Shown one piece after another: positions 51,234 to 63,300 of a DNA stretch of 64,000 nucleotides. A model generated the notes under the pieces. It saw only the letters and a program-made list of their open reading frames with translations. It was not told the DNA's origin and ran no database searches. Source of the stretch: Ustilago trichophora (Eukaryota; Basidiomycota; Ustilaginomycetes; Ustilaginales; Ustilaginaceae); the NCBI GenBank assembly GCA_900323505.1, contig OOIN01000029.1, positions 558,001 to 622,000 of the forward strand, given 5' to 3'. Numbering within the stretch: position 1 is the first letter of the stretch; each line of letters opens with the position of its first letter. The position numbers and the translations under genes are program-made.

Positions 51234-52298
51234 ATGGGCAATTGTCTATCTTCGACAGATCAGAAGGAGGCCAAGGACAGGAGCGTTGCCATTGACAAAC
51301 AAATCGAGGAGGACAGCCGCAAGTTCAAGAAAGAATGCAAGATCCTCCTCCTCGGCTCGGGCGAGTCTGGCAAGTCGACCATCGTCAAGCAGATGAAGAT
51401 CATCCATCAAAATGGCTATAACAAGGACGAGCTCTTGCTATATCGCCTCACCGTCATCAAGAACTTGGTAGATTCAGCACAGGCCATTGTACTTGCTCTG
51501 CGCAAGTTCAAAATGGAACCCGAGATGCCGGAGAACCGCGAAAACGTTGATGCGATCCTGCAATACCGTGTCGATGCCGATCCAGGCGCAACACTGGATC
51601 ACGCCATGGCGAGGAAGGTTGACTCGCTCTGGAAAGATCCCATCATTCCAGCCATCATGGAGCGCAGCAGCGAATTCTACCTTATGGACAGCGCCGCCTA
51701 CTTCTTTGACAACGTCAGCCGCATAGGCCAACCAGACTACGTTCCAGACGAGAACGACGTGCTTCGCGCTCGTTCCAAGACGACCGGCATTAGCGAGACT
51801 CGCTTCAACATGGGCCAGCTCTCAATACACTTGTTCGATGTAGGAGGACAACGTTCCGAGCGTAAAAAGTGGATCCACTGCTTTGAGGCAGTAACGTCGA
51901 TCATCTTTTGCGTGGCACTCAGCGAGTACGACCAGGTGTTGCTAGAAGAGAGCGGTCAAAATCGCATGGCCGAGTCGCTTGTACTCTTTGAGTCGGTGGT
52001 CAACAGTCGATGGTTCTTGCGCACTTCCATCATCCTCTTCCTTAACAAGATCGACATTTTTAAGCAAAAGATTCCAAAACAGCCGCTCTCCAAGTACTTT
52101 CCGGAATACAGCGGTGGACCCGACATTAACAAGGCGGCCAAGTACATCCTTTGGCGGTTTACACAGACAAATCGCGCCCGTCTGAGCATCTACCCACATT
52201 TGACGCAAGCCACCGATACCAGCAACATTCGTCTCGTCTTTGCCGCGGTCAAAGAGACGATCCTCACCAACGCGCTTAAGGACAGTGGCATCTTGTAA
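51234..52298 (+). CDS. gpa3: G-protein alpha subunit Gpa3
   Basis: 354 residues, single exon. All five guanine-nucleotide motifs are intact: P-loop [20 protein letters not shown] (about 38-57), switch I with the arginine in [15 protein letters not shown], switch [11 protein letters not shown] with Q206, NKID (271-274) and the TCAT-like ATDTSN near 327-331. The N-terminus MGNCLSS carries the myristoylation glycine and palmitoylation cysteine. The C-terminus KDSGIL lacks the CAAX-like pertussis-toxin cysteine, as in fungal group III G-alpha proteins. Smut Gpa3 relays the pheromone/nutrient signal to adenylate cyclase and cAMP-PKA and is needed for mating and pathogenic development; the known activating allele changes Q206. 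The start is the only ATG that gives the lipidation signal. Confidence 0.96.
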   Translation: MGNCLSSTDQKEAKDRSVAIDKQIEEDSRKFKKECKILLLGSGESGKSTIVKQMKIIHQNGYNKDELLLYRLTVIKNLVDSAQAIVLALRKFKMEPEMPENRENVDAILQYRVDADPGATLDHAMARKVDSLWKDPIIPAIMERSSEFYLMDSAAYFFDNVSRIGQPDYVPDENDVLRARSKTTGISETRFNMGQLSIHLFDVGGQRSERKKWIHCFEAVTSIIFCVALSEYDQVLLEESGQNRMAESLVLFESVVNSRWFLRTSIILFLNKIDIFKQKIPKQPLSKYFPEYSGGPDINKAAKYILWRFTQTNRARLSIYPHLTQATDTSNIRLVFAAVKETILTNALKDSGIL

Positions 52299-55200
52299 GC
52301 CACTGACCAGCATCACTTTGACGAGCCGGGTCAGGAAGTTTGCCAGGCAGGTGTGGCCACGCTTGAAGCCTCAGGACGAGAAATGCTGTCGGGACTCGCC
52401 GAACAGCACTCTCACCATCTAACCCCGGTCGTCGAGACAGGTTCGCAAATCGCTGTCATGGAGCGATGGGCCGGGTCACCTCGGCCTGCTGTCAAGCTTG
52501 ACTCGGCACGTGTCTTGCACTTTGATGCTCTGCTTGCTTGGTGCGGCTCAGATCAACTCGATATTCGGATGTTGCGACCTTTCAGCGCCACCACACTCTT
52601 TTGCTAACCATCGCGCTATCACAAGCTTCACAAGCTTGTCTCGAGCTTAGCTTAGCTTGGGGCTCTTTCAACTTCGTACATTTGTTTTAATGGAAACCTT
52701 TTTTTCTTTTGTATTGTTCCGCATCAATCACTCTTTATTTTCTCAGCTCTCTTTTCTACTCTTCTCTCGCTCTCTAAATCACTGACACCTGCATCTTATT
52801 GCCACCTCTACACTTTCGTCTGCTTGGAAGGCTTTGTTCTGTGTTTCAAAGTGGGAGCGAGAAGGTCGATCGAGTGTGAGGTAGATGGTATCGGCGTGGC
52901 GGAGAGCGATTGGATGTGATTGATGAGATTGAGATGGACAGGAATCGGACAGTAATCGGGATGAAGGGGTTGGACATGAAGATGGGAATCTCGTACGTAT
53001 CTGCTGTCGGCATATGGGTCTGCAAATCCGGCGAACGCGGCGATGCAGGCTTGAGTGCAGCAAATCTCGCCGCTGCTTGTTCATTTCGGTGGTTGTCAGA
53101 TACTGGTGAGGATACTCCGCCAGAAAGGTGTTTGCGACGTTGAGTGGCAGGACAAGATTACGTTGCGGGGCAACATTGCGAGGAATCGGCTGAAGAGGGT
53201 GCGTGACGAGAGCTATTACGGTCCGGAGATCCGGGTATGAGGCAGCGAAAAGGCGATGATCGGACCCGGAGAGCGACTGTTTGTTAGCGGATGATCTAGA
53301 GCCATCTCGGTCGGTTCCACAGAAGCACACGGGGGATGCCATACGAACGATTGACAGCGAGCCTGTGATATACTGTACTGTACTGTACTGTACTGTACAA
53401 TAGCAGGGAGCGAGCACTTGAATGCCGGCGGCGGAAAAGCCGACGATTCAGAAGGCAACGCAGCGCAGTGCAGCGGAGTCTCAATGCAGACTTTGTTACA
53501 GTATGAAGTGTCTCTTGACACCAGTAGGCTACTCTGGCTCGATTCTGTGCGGCTCTTCCGCTGGAATGCCAGATCGGATCCGATTGAGGAGGGTTCAATG
53601 CCAAACTCAAAGCAGCAGGGATCAAGTTGGAGCAAAGCATATCAGAAGGCATGCGGCAAGGTTTGATCTGTCGGCGCAACGGGACGGTATCTGCTAAGTA
53701 TTCAGCTCATGTGGCCTGTCAATCAAGGGCCGGATGCGATGGGCACGTTGTCAACCTCCGGACTTGCCCACCTCGGTCTTGAATGTGCATGGAAGCGATG
53801 GATTAGGCGAGTAGTGTGGGTACGCAAAGGACAATTGTCTCATCTGAATGTGCGCCTCTTTCGCTGTTTCTCTTTGTTTTACGGTCGGCTCTTTCGCCAG
53901 CCCTGATGCGAGTCCACTGGTCTCCAAGAGTGACAAGTGCCAACGCTCATGCTCAGTTTGCCCACAGTCAGGAAGCTCAAGTTTGGCGCAGCTCAAGCAA
54001 AGTTTTCGGGTCCGACCTTTGTGTCCAAGTTATGACCAAGTCGTGTGTGACCAGCTCCCCGATGCACGATAGAAGCGAGCAAGGGTACAAGTTGAATTAT
54101 ACTTTCAAGTCATGTCTACAGAACAGTGCTGTACCAAAATGATCTTGCAGTCTGCATTGGAGCGCTATGTTGATGCCCGAGCAAGAGTCTTACAGTACAA
54201 TGAGTAGATAGACTACAGGGCGGTATTTTCTCGGTTACGAGCCGAGGCAACTTAAGACGGTTTGCAGCGCATGATTCTTTGCAACACTGCTCTTCTTTGG
54301 TGTTTACAAAATGCTACAATGAGGCAGCGGGGAGAAAAGGGCACAGAGCGGTGCAGAGGTACACGCCTGCTCGCAACAAAGCCACGCGGCTTTGGCAAGT
54401 CGTAGTACTCTACTGAAAGGTTGGAAGATGGTCAGGGAAAGGTGGTTGCTTCGGAGCCGCACCCTTGCCTCTGGCGTTCAAGTGCGACATGCTCAGCTGA
54501 TGCCACCGCAGACACACACTACTGTACTGACTCTGTTTTGCCTTGTGCATGCCGTCTGCAGCAACGAGGCTTTAGCGAGCTGCAGGTGCTACAGATTTGC
54601 CAACGGTAGGTCGCCTGCCAAATTGGAATGTTCAGGTGTATCCTCTCTGAACAAGGACGAGCAGCAACAACAAGCAGTCGGAAAAATTGATATGAGCATC
54701 TTGTTATGGTCATCACTTTGCTTGTCACAGAAGCTTTTACTGTAGAAGGATGTGCCGACAGCTGAGATGACCAGGTCCAAGCTGGAGAACAGCAAAACAA
54801 ACAGTCAAAGAATTAAAGCAAGCGGCTAAAGGCCGGGCAAGTTTTTTGTTGCCGCGAATCGCCATCAGGTGGGTCCGAGGCAACCGACCCTGAAACAGTG
54901 GATTTAGCGCGTCATTAGCTGCATTGCAAGAGAATCTTTATGCACCAACGTCTGCCGCTTTTTGCCAACTCCGCTTGGGATGATGCCCTCAGCACTGCAC
55001 TTGGCCAGTGGCTGCGGAACCTTGTCTCCCGTTTGCATTTCTCCGCTGCTGCTGTCATTTGAGCTCGGGGTTGTGATTTGGCTGGTAAGGTCAAAGACTT
55101 GGAGAAGACAAACCAATCATGATGATCGTCCTGGTTCGGTGTCGGGAACTCTGCTTTGCCTTTTCCTTTTTGACCCAAAATCCTTTTTTTCTTTTTTCTT

Positions 55201-56085
55201 TTTGATTCCGCGATTCGATAGCTACTGTATCACCTCAGAGTAAGTTGACATTATGGCTTGTTTGCTTGAGGTTTCCTATTCTTGTCAGAGACCATCCAAA
55301 AGCCAATGCGAGTTAGAAAGAGGGGAAAAAAAAGGCTTTGCATGGGAGATTGAGACTGCTTCTTGTGCTGCTGGCTCTCGCATGAGCAAAGGGATGTTGC
55401 AAACCCTCTTTATCACATCGCCAAGCAAGAGTTCAACGGCAAATCGCCTCTAAGTCGACACAGAGCGTGCGTCTTGGCCATTCTGGTCGCCACGCCTCTC
55501 TGACTAGTTAGCCTCGCCTCTCTTTGCTTGCCTTTCCCTCCCCGCCGTCGGTCGCTCAACAAGCTACGCCGCACTTTGCCCCTGACCGTCTGCCCTGCAT
55601 CCACCTTCCTATTCCATCGTCTTGTCCCACCCATTTCTGTCTTCTCACCTTCTATTGATCGTCACCTTTGCTACCCTCTCCCTTGTTCATTGACTCGCTA
55701 TCGCTCAGCACCGCGCCAAGGAATCATCACTCGTCTCAACTCTCACCTCTCGCACACACACTTTACTTTCATACATCTGCTCAGACTTGTACGGAGATTT
55801 CAACAGCCCATTGTGATTTGATACCCGCACACCTTGCTCTCCGTCGTCTCTCTGATTGCTCAGGCCAACAGCCACTTGTCCTTCACAATACCACCCGCCT
55901 CTCGAGCTCTCTATTCATAAGCGACTCATACTAGCGCTTCTCATCCTAGCTTTCACCGACTTGACGCGAATGCTGCATCTCTAAGCCTGCCTACCAGCAG
56001 TCGCCCCATCTGCTCCTTCAAGCAGCACCCTGCATCGACCCAGAATCAGTCCGCTGGCAGTGTCACATCCCCCTCTAGCACGACC
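52299..56085. other. 3.8 kb gene-poor stretch
   Basis: Begins with the gpa3 3' flank. No convincing gene: a 212-codon minus frame (52779-53417) and a 61-codon plus frame (53055-53240) overlap and have no domain. It includes a perfect TACTG repeat (53371-53398) and, from about 55,500, a CT-rich stretch that is probably the leader of the membrane-protein gene. Confidence 0.5.
53371..53398 (+). repeat. (TACTG)n pentanucleotide repeat
   Basis: Five full TACTG units plus TAC, the longest of the dispersed TACTG/CAGTA runs in the window. Confidence 0.95.
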
Positions 56086-58677
56086 ATGCGTGACCAACTT
56101 TGCCAATGCGGCTGCGGCTCGAACGCTGCCAGCTCCAGTCGTACTGCATCTTCATTTCCATCATCTTCTCCCAAGCGCAGGACCAACCAACATGTGCCTA
56201 CAGATATCCACTGCCTAGAGACCCGATCTCTGTCGCTCAAGACTGCGCGGGATACTACACATCAATTCTATGATGCTTCCACTATCCATTCGACAGAGAA
56301 GCCTACAAAAGGCGTCGAGTATCCGATATCCATCGGTCACAGAAGGTGGTTGCGTTTGGGTTGCTGGGCCGACGCTTTGTTCCCATTTGTCGCAATCATG
56401 CTCACGACGCTGTTCAGCTCAGTCTTGGCCACCACAATGCCTGCTGCGACACATGGTCCTGGCCTCGTCACCTACAGTGCACCTGCCTCGCGCTTCACCA
56501 TGCCAACCGCTACCCCCAACTCGACCGCAGCTTCACGCGAAATTAAGCAGCTTGCTGCTGCTGCTACCACCTCCAACAATCCGCCCAATCACAACATCAA
56601 TATCCAGGTCTCGCAACCCGTCATGTGCGAGTACATGAACATCACCTTCGATCCCAGCCGCGGTACGCCTCCCTACACAGTCATGATTAGCATCGAAGAC
56701 TACTGGCCTTTCACCATCAGTCTGCCCCAGTCCTACGACGATGCTTCAAAGGACTTGTGGCTCTATCAGTACGCCGTCCCCACGTTCACAGGCAATACCA
56801 CCAACCCTTCTCTGATCGTATCCGTCACCGACTCGACCGGCTTGATGTCCAACTCATCTAGCTTCCTCTCCATCAACAGTCCCAACGCTGGCGCCACCTG
56901 CGCACCCTTCGAGTACCAAAGCAGCTTTTATTTTTACACAGAGCGGGCGGCATCCCAGTGCCAAGATTACGACATATTCTGGAACGGTAGCTATGCACCA
57001 CCCGTCACCGCCATCTTTTTGCCCGAACTCGCTCCCCCCATCTACGTCCCAGCGCCTGCAGCTGCGACAAACAATATGTCTTGGCAAGTCGCCATGTCGG
57101 GAGGTACACGCTTTGTCATGACTTTGGCAGATAGCCGTGCTCTCAATGGTAACGCAGGCGTCTCGAAACTCAACATTGTCGCTCTTAACGAGTATTTCAG
57201 CAATACTTGTATTGCCCAGTCCGACTATCAGCACCGCGTCTTTGCTCCCACCACCACCGCAGCGCCCGCTTCCATTTTCCCAGACGCAACCTCGACGATC
57301 GCTTCCTTGACCACAAGCGGAGGCATCGTTGCTACCGTCACTGTCATTGAGACCATCAAAAATGGTCGTTACGTTCACGGCAATGGCGGCGGAGGTCTCT
57401 CTTCCGTTGGTTTCCTCATCCTCATGATTGTCATCTTTGTCACCATGGGTCTGGTTGGTGTCGCCGTTGGCTGGTTCTGTTTCCGACGGCACCAGAAGCG
57501 CAAGCACAACATCAAGGCCTGGGATCTACCCAACAATGATCCATCTGTGCCTTTCAGCGCCGATCCCAACATGCCTATAGCTCCAGGCGTCTTTGGTCGC
57601 AGCATCACTCGACAGGATTCTACTGCTGCTGCTAGTGCACGTGGAGCTGGCGGACGGAGCAGCATCTCGGGCGTCAGCAACTACGACCCTGTTTCGCTTG
57701 CCTCCCGACCTCTCACCCACGCTCCCTCGACGCGCGCTTCGATGCGCAGCTGGACCTCGAGTGCTTTTGATCACTTGCATCTAGCCGCTAGCGCTCAAGG
57801 CGGCCAGCAACATTCCGCAGCTACCTCTGGAGATTACGCTCTGATGAACACTGGCTCCGGCGGCGGCACAGGCATCTCCCCTTCTGAGGCGCACGGATTC
57901 ACGCAAGGTCACCACGCTCGTTCTTTAACCCTTGGCACGATCTCCAATGGCTCCCGGGAAGCTTGGTCACCCACCGACTCGATTCCTCGTACGTTTGGCT
58001 TCTACTCGGATGATCCGCAGACCCCTGACCATGCCGGTCTTCCTGAGACTCGTTCGCAATATCGCAATGGCAGCGGTCGCGCCAGCTCGGATGGAGCTTC
58101 TACCAAATCAACGCGTGTTGGACCTGGACCTACCTACCGCCCGGACGCAGCGTCACAAGCCGCTTATCAGGACCTTCTCGCCAGCAATGCGTCGCCCACC
58201 CACGGGATAGATCGCACTTTCCCCTATAGCGCCGCCAGAGGGCAGGCACTAGGTTCTGCCATTACGCCTACTTCGAGGACGCAAGGATGGGCAGAGGTCT
58301 CGGAGGGTAACAACAACTCGACCCGTATCGTTCGCCATGCCGATGCAGGATTGTTGTTGGACGACAACGACAATGGAGACGAGCTGATCAACTTTGGCAC
58401 CGGCCGGTTGATGGAATTGCCGCCTCAGTACGATACCATTCATCCCGGCACTGGTTCTCAGCAGAGACCTCTGTATGCCGAGTCGCAGTCGCAGTCGCAG
58501 TCGCAGTCGCAGTCGAACGAGAACTCGTACACCTCGCAGCCTCGCAGTCAGCGATCCCACCATACGCACGGCCTCGCATCGGTGGATATCTCGGACGCCG
58601 GTAATCGCCCAGCTGAGGTGCATGCCGCTGACCTTGTTGACGAAAATGATGACGAGTCTGCTTTTTGGGCTCACTGA
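56086..58677 (+). CDS. single-pass membrane protein with large extracellular part, unknown function
   Basis: 863 residues if read from 56086. A hydrophobic segment at about 96-116 (LFPFVAIMLTTLFSSVLATT) could be a signal anchor or, if translation starts at the in-frame ATG at 56398 (M105), a signal peptide. The outer part (about 120-435) is Thr/Ser/Pro-rich with many N-glycosylation sites (NTT, NSS, NGS) and several cysteines. A clear transmembrane helix follows at about 440-465 (FLILMIVIFVTMGLVGVAVG), then basic FCFRRHQKRK and a long Ser/Gly-rich cytosolic tail. A (TCGCAG)n run encodes SQSQSQ near 800-810. The layout resembles Wsc/Mid2-like cell-surface sensors and SKG6-type proteins, but no family is recognised. 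Single exon. Confidence 0.75.
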   Translation: MRDQLCQCGCGSNAASSSRTASSFPSSSPKRRTNQHVPTDIHCLETRSLSLKTARDTTHQFYDASTIHSTEKPTKGVEYPISIGHRRWLRLGCWADALFPFVAIMLTTLFSSVLATTMPAATHGPGLVTYSAPASRFTMPTATPNSTAASREIKQLAAAATTSNNPPNHNINIQVSQPVMCEYMNITFDPSRGTPPYTVMISIEDYWPFTISLPQSYDDASKDLWLYQYAVPTFTGNTTNPSLIVSVTDSTGLMSNSSSFLSINSPNAGATCAPFEYQSSFYFYTERAASQCQDYDIFWNGSYAPPVTAIFLPELAPPIYVPAPAAATNNMSWQVAMSGGTRFVMTLADSRALNGNAGVSKLNIVALNEYFSNTCIAQSDYQHRVFAPTTTAAPASIFPDATSTIASLTTSGGIVATVTVIETIKNGRYVHGNGGGGLSSVGFLILMIVIFVTMGLVGVAVGWFCFRRHQKRKHNIKAWDLPNNDPSVPFSADPNMPIAPGVFGRSITRQDSTAAASARGAGGRSSISGVSNYDPVSLASRPLTHAPSTRASMRSWTSSAFDHLHLAASAQGGQQHSAATSGDYALMNTGSGGGTGISPSEAHGFTQGHHARSLTLGTISNGSREAWSPTDSIPRTFGFYSDDPQTPDHAGLPETRSQYRNGSGRASSDGASTKSTRVGPGPTYRPDAASQAAYQDLLASNASPTHGIDRTFPYSAARGQALGSAITPTSRTQGWAEVSEGNNNSTRIVRHADAGLLLDDNDNGDELINFGTGRLMELPPQYDTIHPGTGSQQRPLYAESQSQSQSQSQSNENSYTSQPRSQRSHHTHGLASVDISDAGNRPAEVHAADLVDENDDESAFWAH

Positions 58678-59284
58678 TCTGCATCTTCCCTTCCTTGCCC
58701 CTCCCTCACGCATAAAATCCCCGTTCAGTATCACTTTCTCTTCACTGCATTGCATTTATTTACTATTTGACAAGAAGCCCGTTGGCCATGCCAAATACCC
58801 ATTCAAGCATGCTCCGCTGTGCTTCGATCATCCGGCAGGATCTCTTCGGGCAGCTCTGTCATCTTTCCAATGCCTTGCGTGCCAATCCTTGCATTGCATC
58901 ACACTTTCAGTGCCCGGCCAAACATGTATTCTAGCCTTTGCGTTCGTTCTGTATCATTAATTGTTTTGCATGGATCCTCACCAGCTACTCTTTGCAACAC
59001 GCTGTGTAAAGCAATCTGATCTTCTCGGTCTGTGAATCATGACAAGAACCCCATAAGACGCAAAGATTAACCGTGCAAGCACAGTGAAGCTTTGTGTTGA
59101 TTGCCAAAATTTCATGCGGGGTGAAATGCACGTCGGAAATGACGTGCTTGATCTGCATGAGGTTGATAGCCGCAATCAACCTTGTTTCACACCTGTATCT
59201 GGTTTCTTCTTGACCTTTCTCCTCCACCTTTTCTTTCCACTCTTCCTTGTGGGCACACTACCGTATCTCCGTCCAGACTTCATC
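58678..59284. other. spacer with leader of the carrier gene
   Basis: No gene recognised. The frame of the following carrier is open back to 59084, but that part lacks carrier similarity. Confidence 0.55.
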
Positions 59285-60232
59285 ATGACGGCGGCAAAAC
59301 AGCAAGGTGGGGAGCCATGGCCACCCTTCACCTTGCCCACAGTGGACCTTGTCGCAGGCTCCTTGGCAGGAGCAGCTCAAGTGATGGTGGGACAGCCGTT
59401 GGACACCGTCAAAGTGCGTTCTCAAATCGCCGCTCCAGGAGTCTATCGTGGGCCCATGGATGTACTTATGCAAACGATTCGGGGTGAAGGCGTGTTGGCG
59501 CTCTACAAAGGCATGGCGTCCCCTTTGCTCGGAATATCAGCGCAAAATGCACTCCTCTTCACCGCTTTTCAAGCATCAAAGCGACTCATCTCCCCCGACT
59601 CTCAGCAGTTGAGCACGACGCAAATCGCAGCAGCAGGTGCCATTGCAGGAGGAATCAACTCGATCCTCTCGGCTCCTGTCGAGCTGTTCAAGATCCGCAT
59701 GCAGGCCCAAATCACTTCCTCATCATCCTCAGCTACAACCTCCAAAAAGCTAAGCGCAGTAGCGAGAGAGGTCTACTCGACCTATGGCTTGCGTAACGGC
59801 GTGATGCGCGGATTTTGGGTGACCGTGTTCAGAGAGATTCCCGCTTACGCTGGATTCTATACCGGCTTTGAACTTGCCAAATCTACCATGCGCTCCACTC
59901 TACCATCCTCAACAACGAACGGAGGAACCACTTTGCCAGTATGGGCACTGATGATCTCCGGTTCTTGCGGTGGAATCTTGAACTGGCTTGCATGCTACCC
60001 CTTGGACGTGCTCAAATCTCGCATCCAATTATCGGACACTCCGCTAGCAAGAGGATTCGGTGGGCCTCTGGTATTGAAATACATCAGCCAAGAGGCCCAA
60101 AAGATTTACAAAGCAGAAGGTGCCAGGGCTTTCTTCGTAGGTCTGAGCCCTACCTTGCTCAGAGCCATCCCCGCTGCCGCCGCTACTTTTACCACTTTTG
60201 AACTTGTCAAAGACGCCCTAGAGAAGCCATGA
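59285..60232 (+). CDS. mitochondrial carrier family protein (SLC25)
   Basis: 315 residues from the ATG at 59285 (MTAAKQQGGEPW). Three repeats each carry the carrier signature: GQPLDTVKVRSQI, SAPVELFKIRMQAQ and CYPLDVLKSRIQ. Six transmembrane helices are expected, in the inner mitochondrial membrane. The PVELFKIRMQ form of the second repeat is seen in basic-amino-acid and acylcarnitine type carriers, so the substrate may be an amino acid or acylcarnitine; this is an inference. An upstream in-frame ATG at 59084 would add 67 residues with a hydrophobic stretch; it is judged leader because similarity starts near PTVDLVAGSLAGAAQ. The gene converges with the RhoGEF gene, with 137 bases between stops. 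Confidence 0.92.
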   Translation: MTAAKQQGGEPWPPFTLPTVDLVAGSLAGAAQVMVGQPLDTVKVRSQIAAPGVYRGPMDVLMQTIRGEGVLALYKGMASPLLGISAQNALLFTAFQASKRLISPDSQQLSTTQIAAAGAIAGGINSILSAPVELFKIRMQAQITSSSSSATTSKKLSAVAREVYSTYGLRNGVMRGFWVTVFREIPAYAGFYTGFELAKSTMRSTLPSSTTNGGTTLPVWALMISGSCGGILNWLACYPLDVLKSRIQLSDTPLARGFGGPLVLKYISQEAQKIYKAEGARAFFVGLSPTLLRAIPAAAATFTTFELVKDALEKP

Positions 60233-60369
60233 CGCAAAAAGCATCCAGTGCTATGATGTACACAAATCAAACAGAAAAGCACAAACGAAAAGCGCAAGAT
60301 TGTGACGGTGAGGTTATGACTGATCATTGTTCATTGTTTGCTTCCCTTCCAAATCGAGAAAGTTCTGGT

Positions 60370-63300
60370 TCAGGAAAGCGGCACGAAGTTCTCCCGCTCC
60401 ACCCAGCCTGTGATACCATGCTCCGAATCGCCAAAGAGATGCACATCGTCGTGGTCGACAACGCGGAAGAGATCGCCGACAGCATAGTCGATGAACGGAT
60501 GGCCGTTTTTCGCCGCCCTCGGTGTTGTGGGGCTGTTGGCGACTGCTGCCATCGTTCCTAATGGTCGAGGGAATGCGCCGCCGGTGGGGTTCTTGGTAGA
60601 TGTCTTGGACGCCCGGAAGGTCCGATCTTGCCGTACGCCTGCAGTGCTAGATTCAGCAATACTGGAGGGTGGGTTGGCGGACGCAAGAACCACCCTCTCT
60701 GCGTCCTGCGTACCTTGCGTCTCAACACCGAGCCCGTGCGCCTGGGCAGAGGAGAAGACGGCGTCAGACTGGCCAAAGAAGCCCGAGTTGAAGCTGAGTG
60801 CCGGCAAAGTGGGTGGAGCGACCGGTTCGCTGTTGACCTCGTTGAGCAGCGGTGTATCCTTGCTGACTGGTGTTGGCGGGTTGGAATCGAGTCCGTCAAC
60901 GAAGCTTTCTGTTGCGGTGTCTGTCGATTGCGAGTTCTTGCGAGAGCCGACGGCTGAGCTGCTTCCCACAGAGCGCAGCAGGCCAATCAGACCGCCCGAC
61001 TTAACCGAGCGGAGGGGTGGCGGAGCACTGCCAAGTGGAACGGATCCAATTGGCGCGGGAGATCCCAGCAGATGCTGTTGATGAAGCTGTGGAGAGAACG
61101 AAGGACGACGAGATCCCAAAGGTGGAGTGGTGAACGGACTCGCACGTGCGCTGATCGGCTCCAGCAGCTCTTCCGAGCCAGCAGCAGTGATGGATTCGAT
61201 CTGCTGGCTCATGCTTGAAGCATCCGGCACTTTTGAGGCAAACTCTGAATCCGGCAACGCCCGTGTCGACTGCAGTGGCGAGAAATGAGTGTTGCTGGAA
61301 GGACTCAGATTGCCCACCGCCAGCAGATCACTGTCCATACTCATCGATGCGGAGCGAGACCGGTCGTCGACACCCAAAACGATGGCTAGAGACTCTGCAA
61401 AACCAGCGACGTTGCTATGTAGCGGCCAGAACAGCTTGACCGGGTTCAGGTGGCGCATCGATTTTTCGTCCGTTTCCTCGTTTCGAGCGATATCTGTGTT
61501 GCCTTCCGGACCGAAGCTCTGCCAGAAGCCGATCAGTGCGCGATGGACTCGGAGGTGATATGAAGCTTGCGTGCGAGAAAGCGACTCGATACAGAGATCC
61601 AGTAGCGTCTGAACACCGTAGTTGAACTGCGGGAGCTCGTTCATCAGCTGTGTGTGCAGAGCGATGAAGGCGGTTGCGCTCTCGGTGAGCTTTTTGTCAG
61701 CAGTTTTTGGGCCGCCCCGAGTGATCTCGGTTCGATATCGTGTGTAGTCCGGTTCGCGATCGTTGCGCTTGGCGATGACAGATTGGGGTAGGATGAACAA
61801 GGCAGCAATGCGCTGAATGGCAGGTGTCAGGCTCAAACGGATCTCCGCGTCGAGTTGGGTCCAACAATCGCTAAGGAACGTTCGCTCGATGAGATGCATG
61901 AAAGCGCGGAGGCGCGTCTCGGCCTCTGTCCCGGCAGTCATCTCGTCAACTGCGTAGGTACGACACCACTGGTCCAGTAGCCTCAGTTGCGCGATGTGGG
62001 CGTCCTTGACGCTTGTAGACCAACCAGTGCATCGCTTAGCGAACGTAGTCACCGCCTTCTCCAACTGCCGGAACTGCACCACCAGCGCCTTGTACTGACC
62101 GTCATCGGCAAGAAGGTCCTCCGCTGGGCCAAGGACGAGCTTCTTGACTTTTTCCTGGCGTCTCAGAAGCTTCTTGGTGGCGCCGTGCTGCATGCGTTGG
62201 CTCGTAGTGCGCTTGGTTGCTTTGCCGCTGACAATCTGCTCGACGAGATCCTTGCGTTTCTTGACCTCGTTGATGTTGTCGGCCACCTTTTGGATCTCGA
62301 TTGATGCTGCGGAGAGACTCTCCATGTCTGGATGCTTGCTGCTTGTGGAGCCCAGGATCTCCGAGAGGAGGAGGGGGTATTTAAGAACGCGCTGCACGGG
62401 CTTGATCAAGAGCGAAGACAGATCCCAAGCATTTGTGTAGGCACGTGCAGCCTGTGTGCATTCACTGATGAATGCCGCCACCTTTGGCTGGGTGTTCAAC
62501 AGCTCCTGCAGCTTGGCCATGGAAGCCTCGTGTCGCGAGCAGTAGGCCGAGTACACCTGCTCGATTCGAGGCATGAGCTTCAGGAAGGCCTGTCCGACAC
62601 GATCTGTCTCGGACTCTTCGTTCATTTCTCCACGAGCAAGGAGCTGAGCAGCTTCTTCGGCTGTACCGTTGCAAATCTTGCCGACCGCGCCTTCCAGAAC
62701 GACAACCATCTCGTCTGCAAAAGCTGCACAGGATTCCAGCTGAGCGAAGATGATGCGGACATCGCTTGGACTGAAGGGTGCATCAGGTGTGCCTACGGCG
62801 CTGCTTTCGTTTGAGCCCATTAGACCTGGTGATAGCGGCCCAGATGGGGTAGTGATCGATGGCGTTGACGAATAAGGAGATGCGCTGGGACTTGGCAATG
62901 CCCTGGGCGTGCCCGGGTTCATCTTGACACCTGCAGTGGGGGACAGCGTATTTCCATCGATCGAAAATTGGGCTGGCAGGCCTCCTACAAACGAGGGATG
63001 ACCCGCAAGCGCGAAATGACTCGGATCAGACGCCTGTGAGCTCTGCGAAGAGACCGTGTACATCGAAGAGCGATTGCTCGGGTTGCTTGACGTAAGCGAC
63101 ACGGAAGATGTTGCCTGGCTGGCCGAGTTTGGACTCGGCAGCGAGGCATTTGCGGAGCCGTCCGCCGACGCATTTCGGAACAGCGTCCTTTGAGGAAGAT
63201 AGCTCCTACTCGATGAAACGCCAGACGGAGGGCTGAGAGCGGTTGAACTTCCGTGCTGCTGCAAATGCGGTTGCGAGGATCTGCTGTGCGTGGATGGCTC

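Noticed and set aside
52779..53417. 212-codon minus frame and 61-codon plus frame downstream of gpa3
   Set aside because: They overlap, lack domains, and the first begins inside the TACTG repeat.
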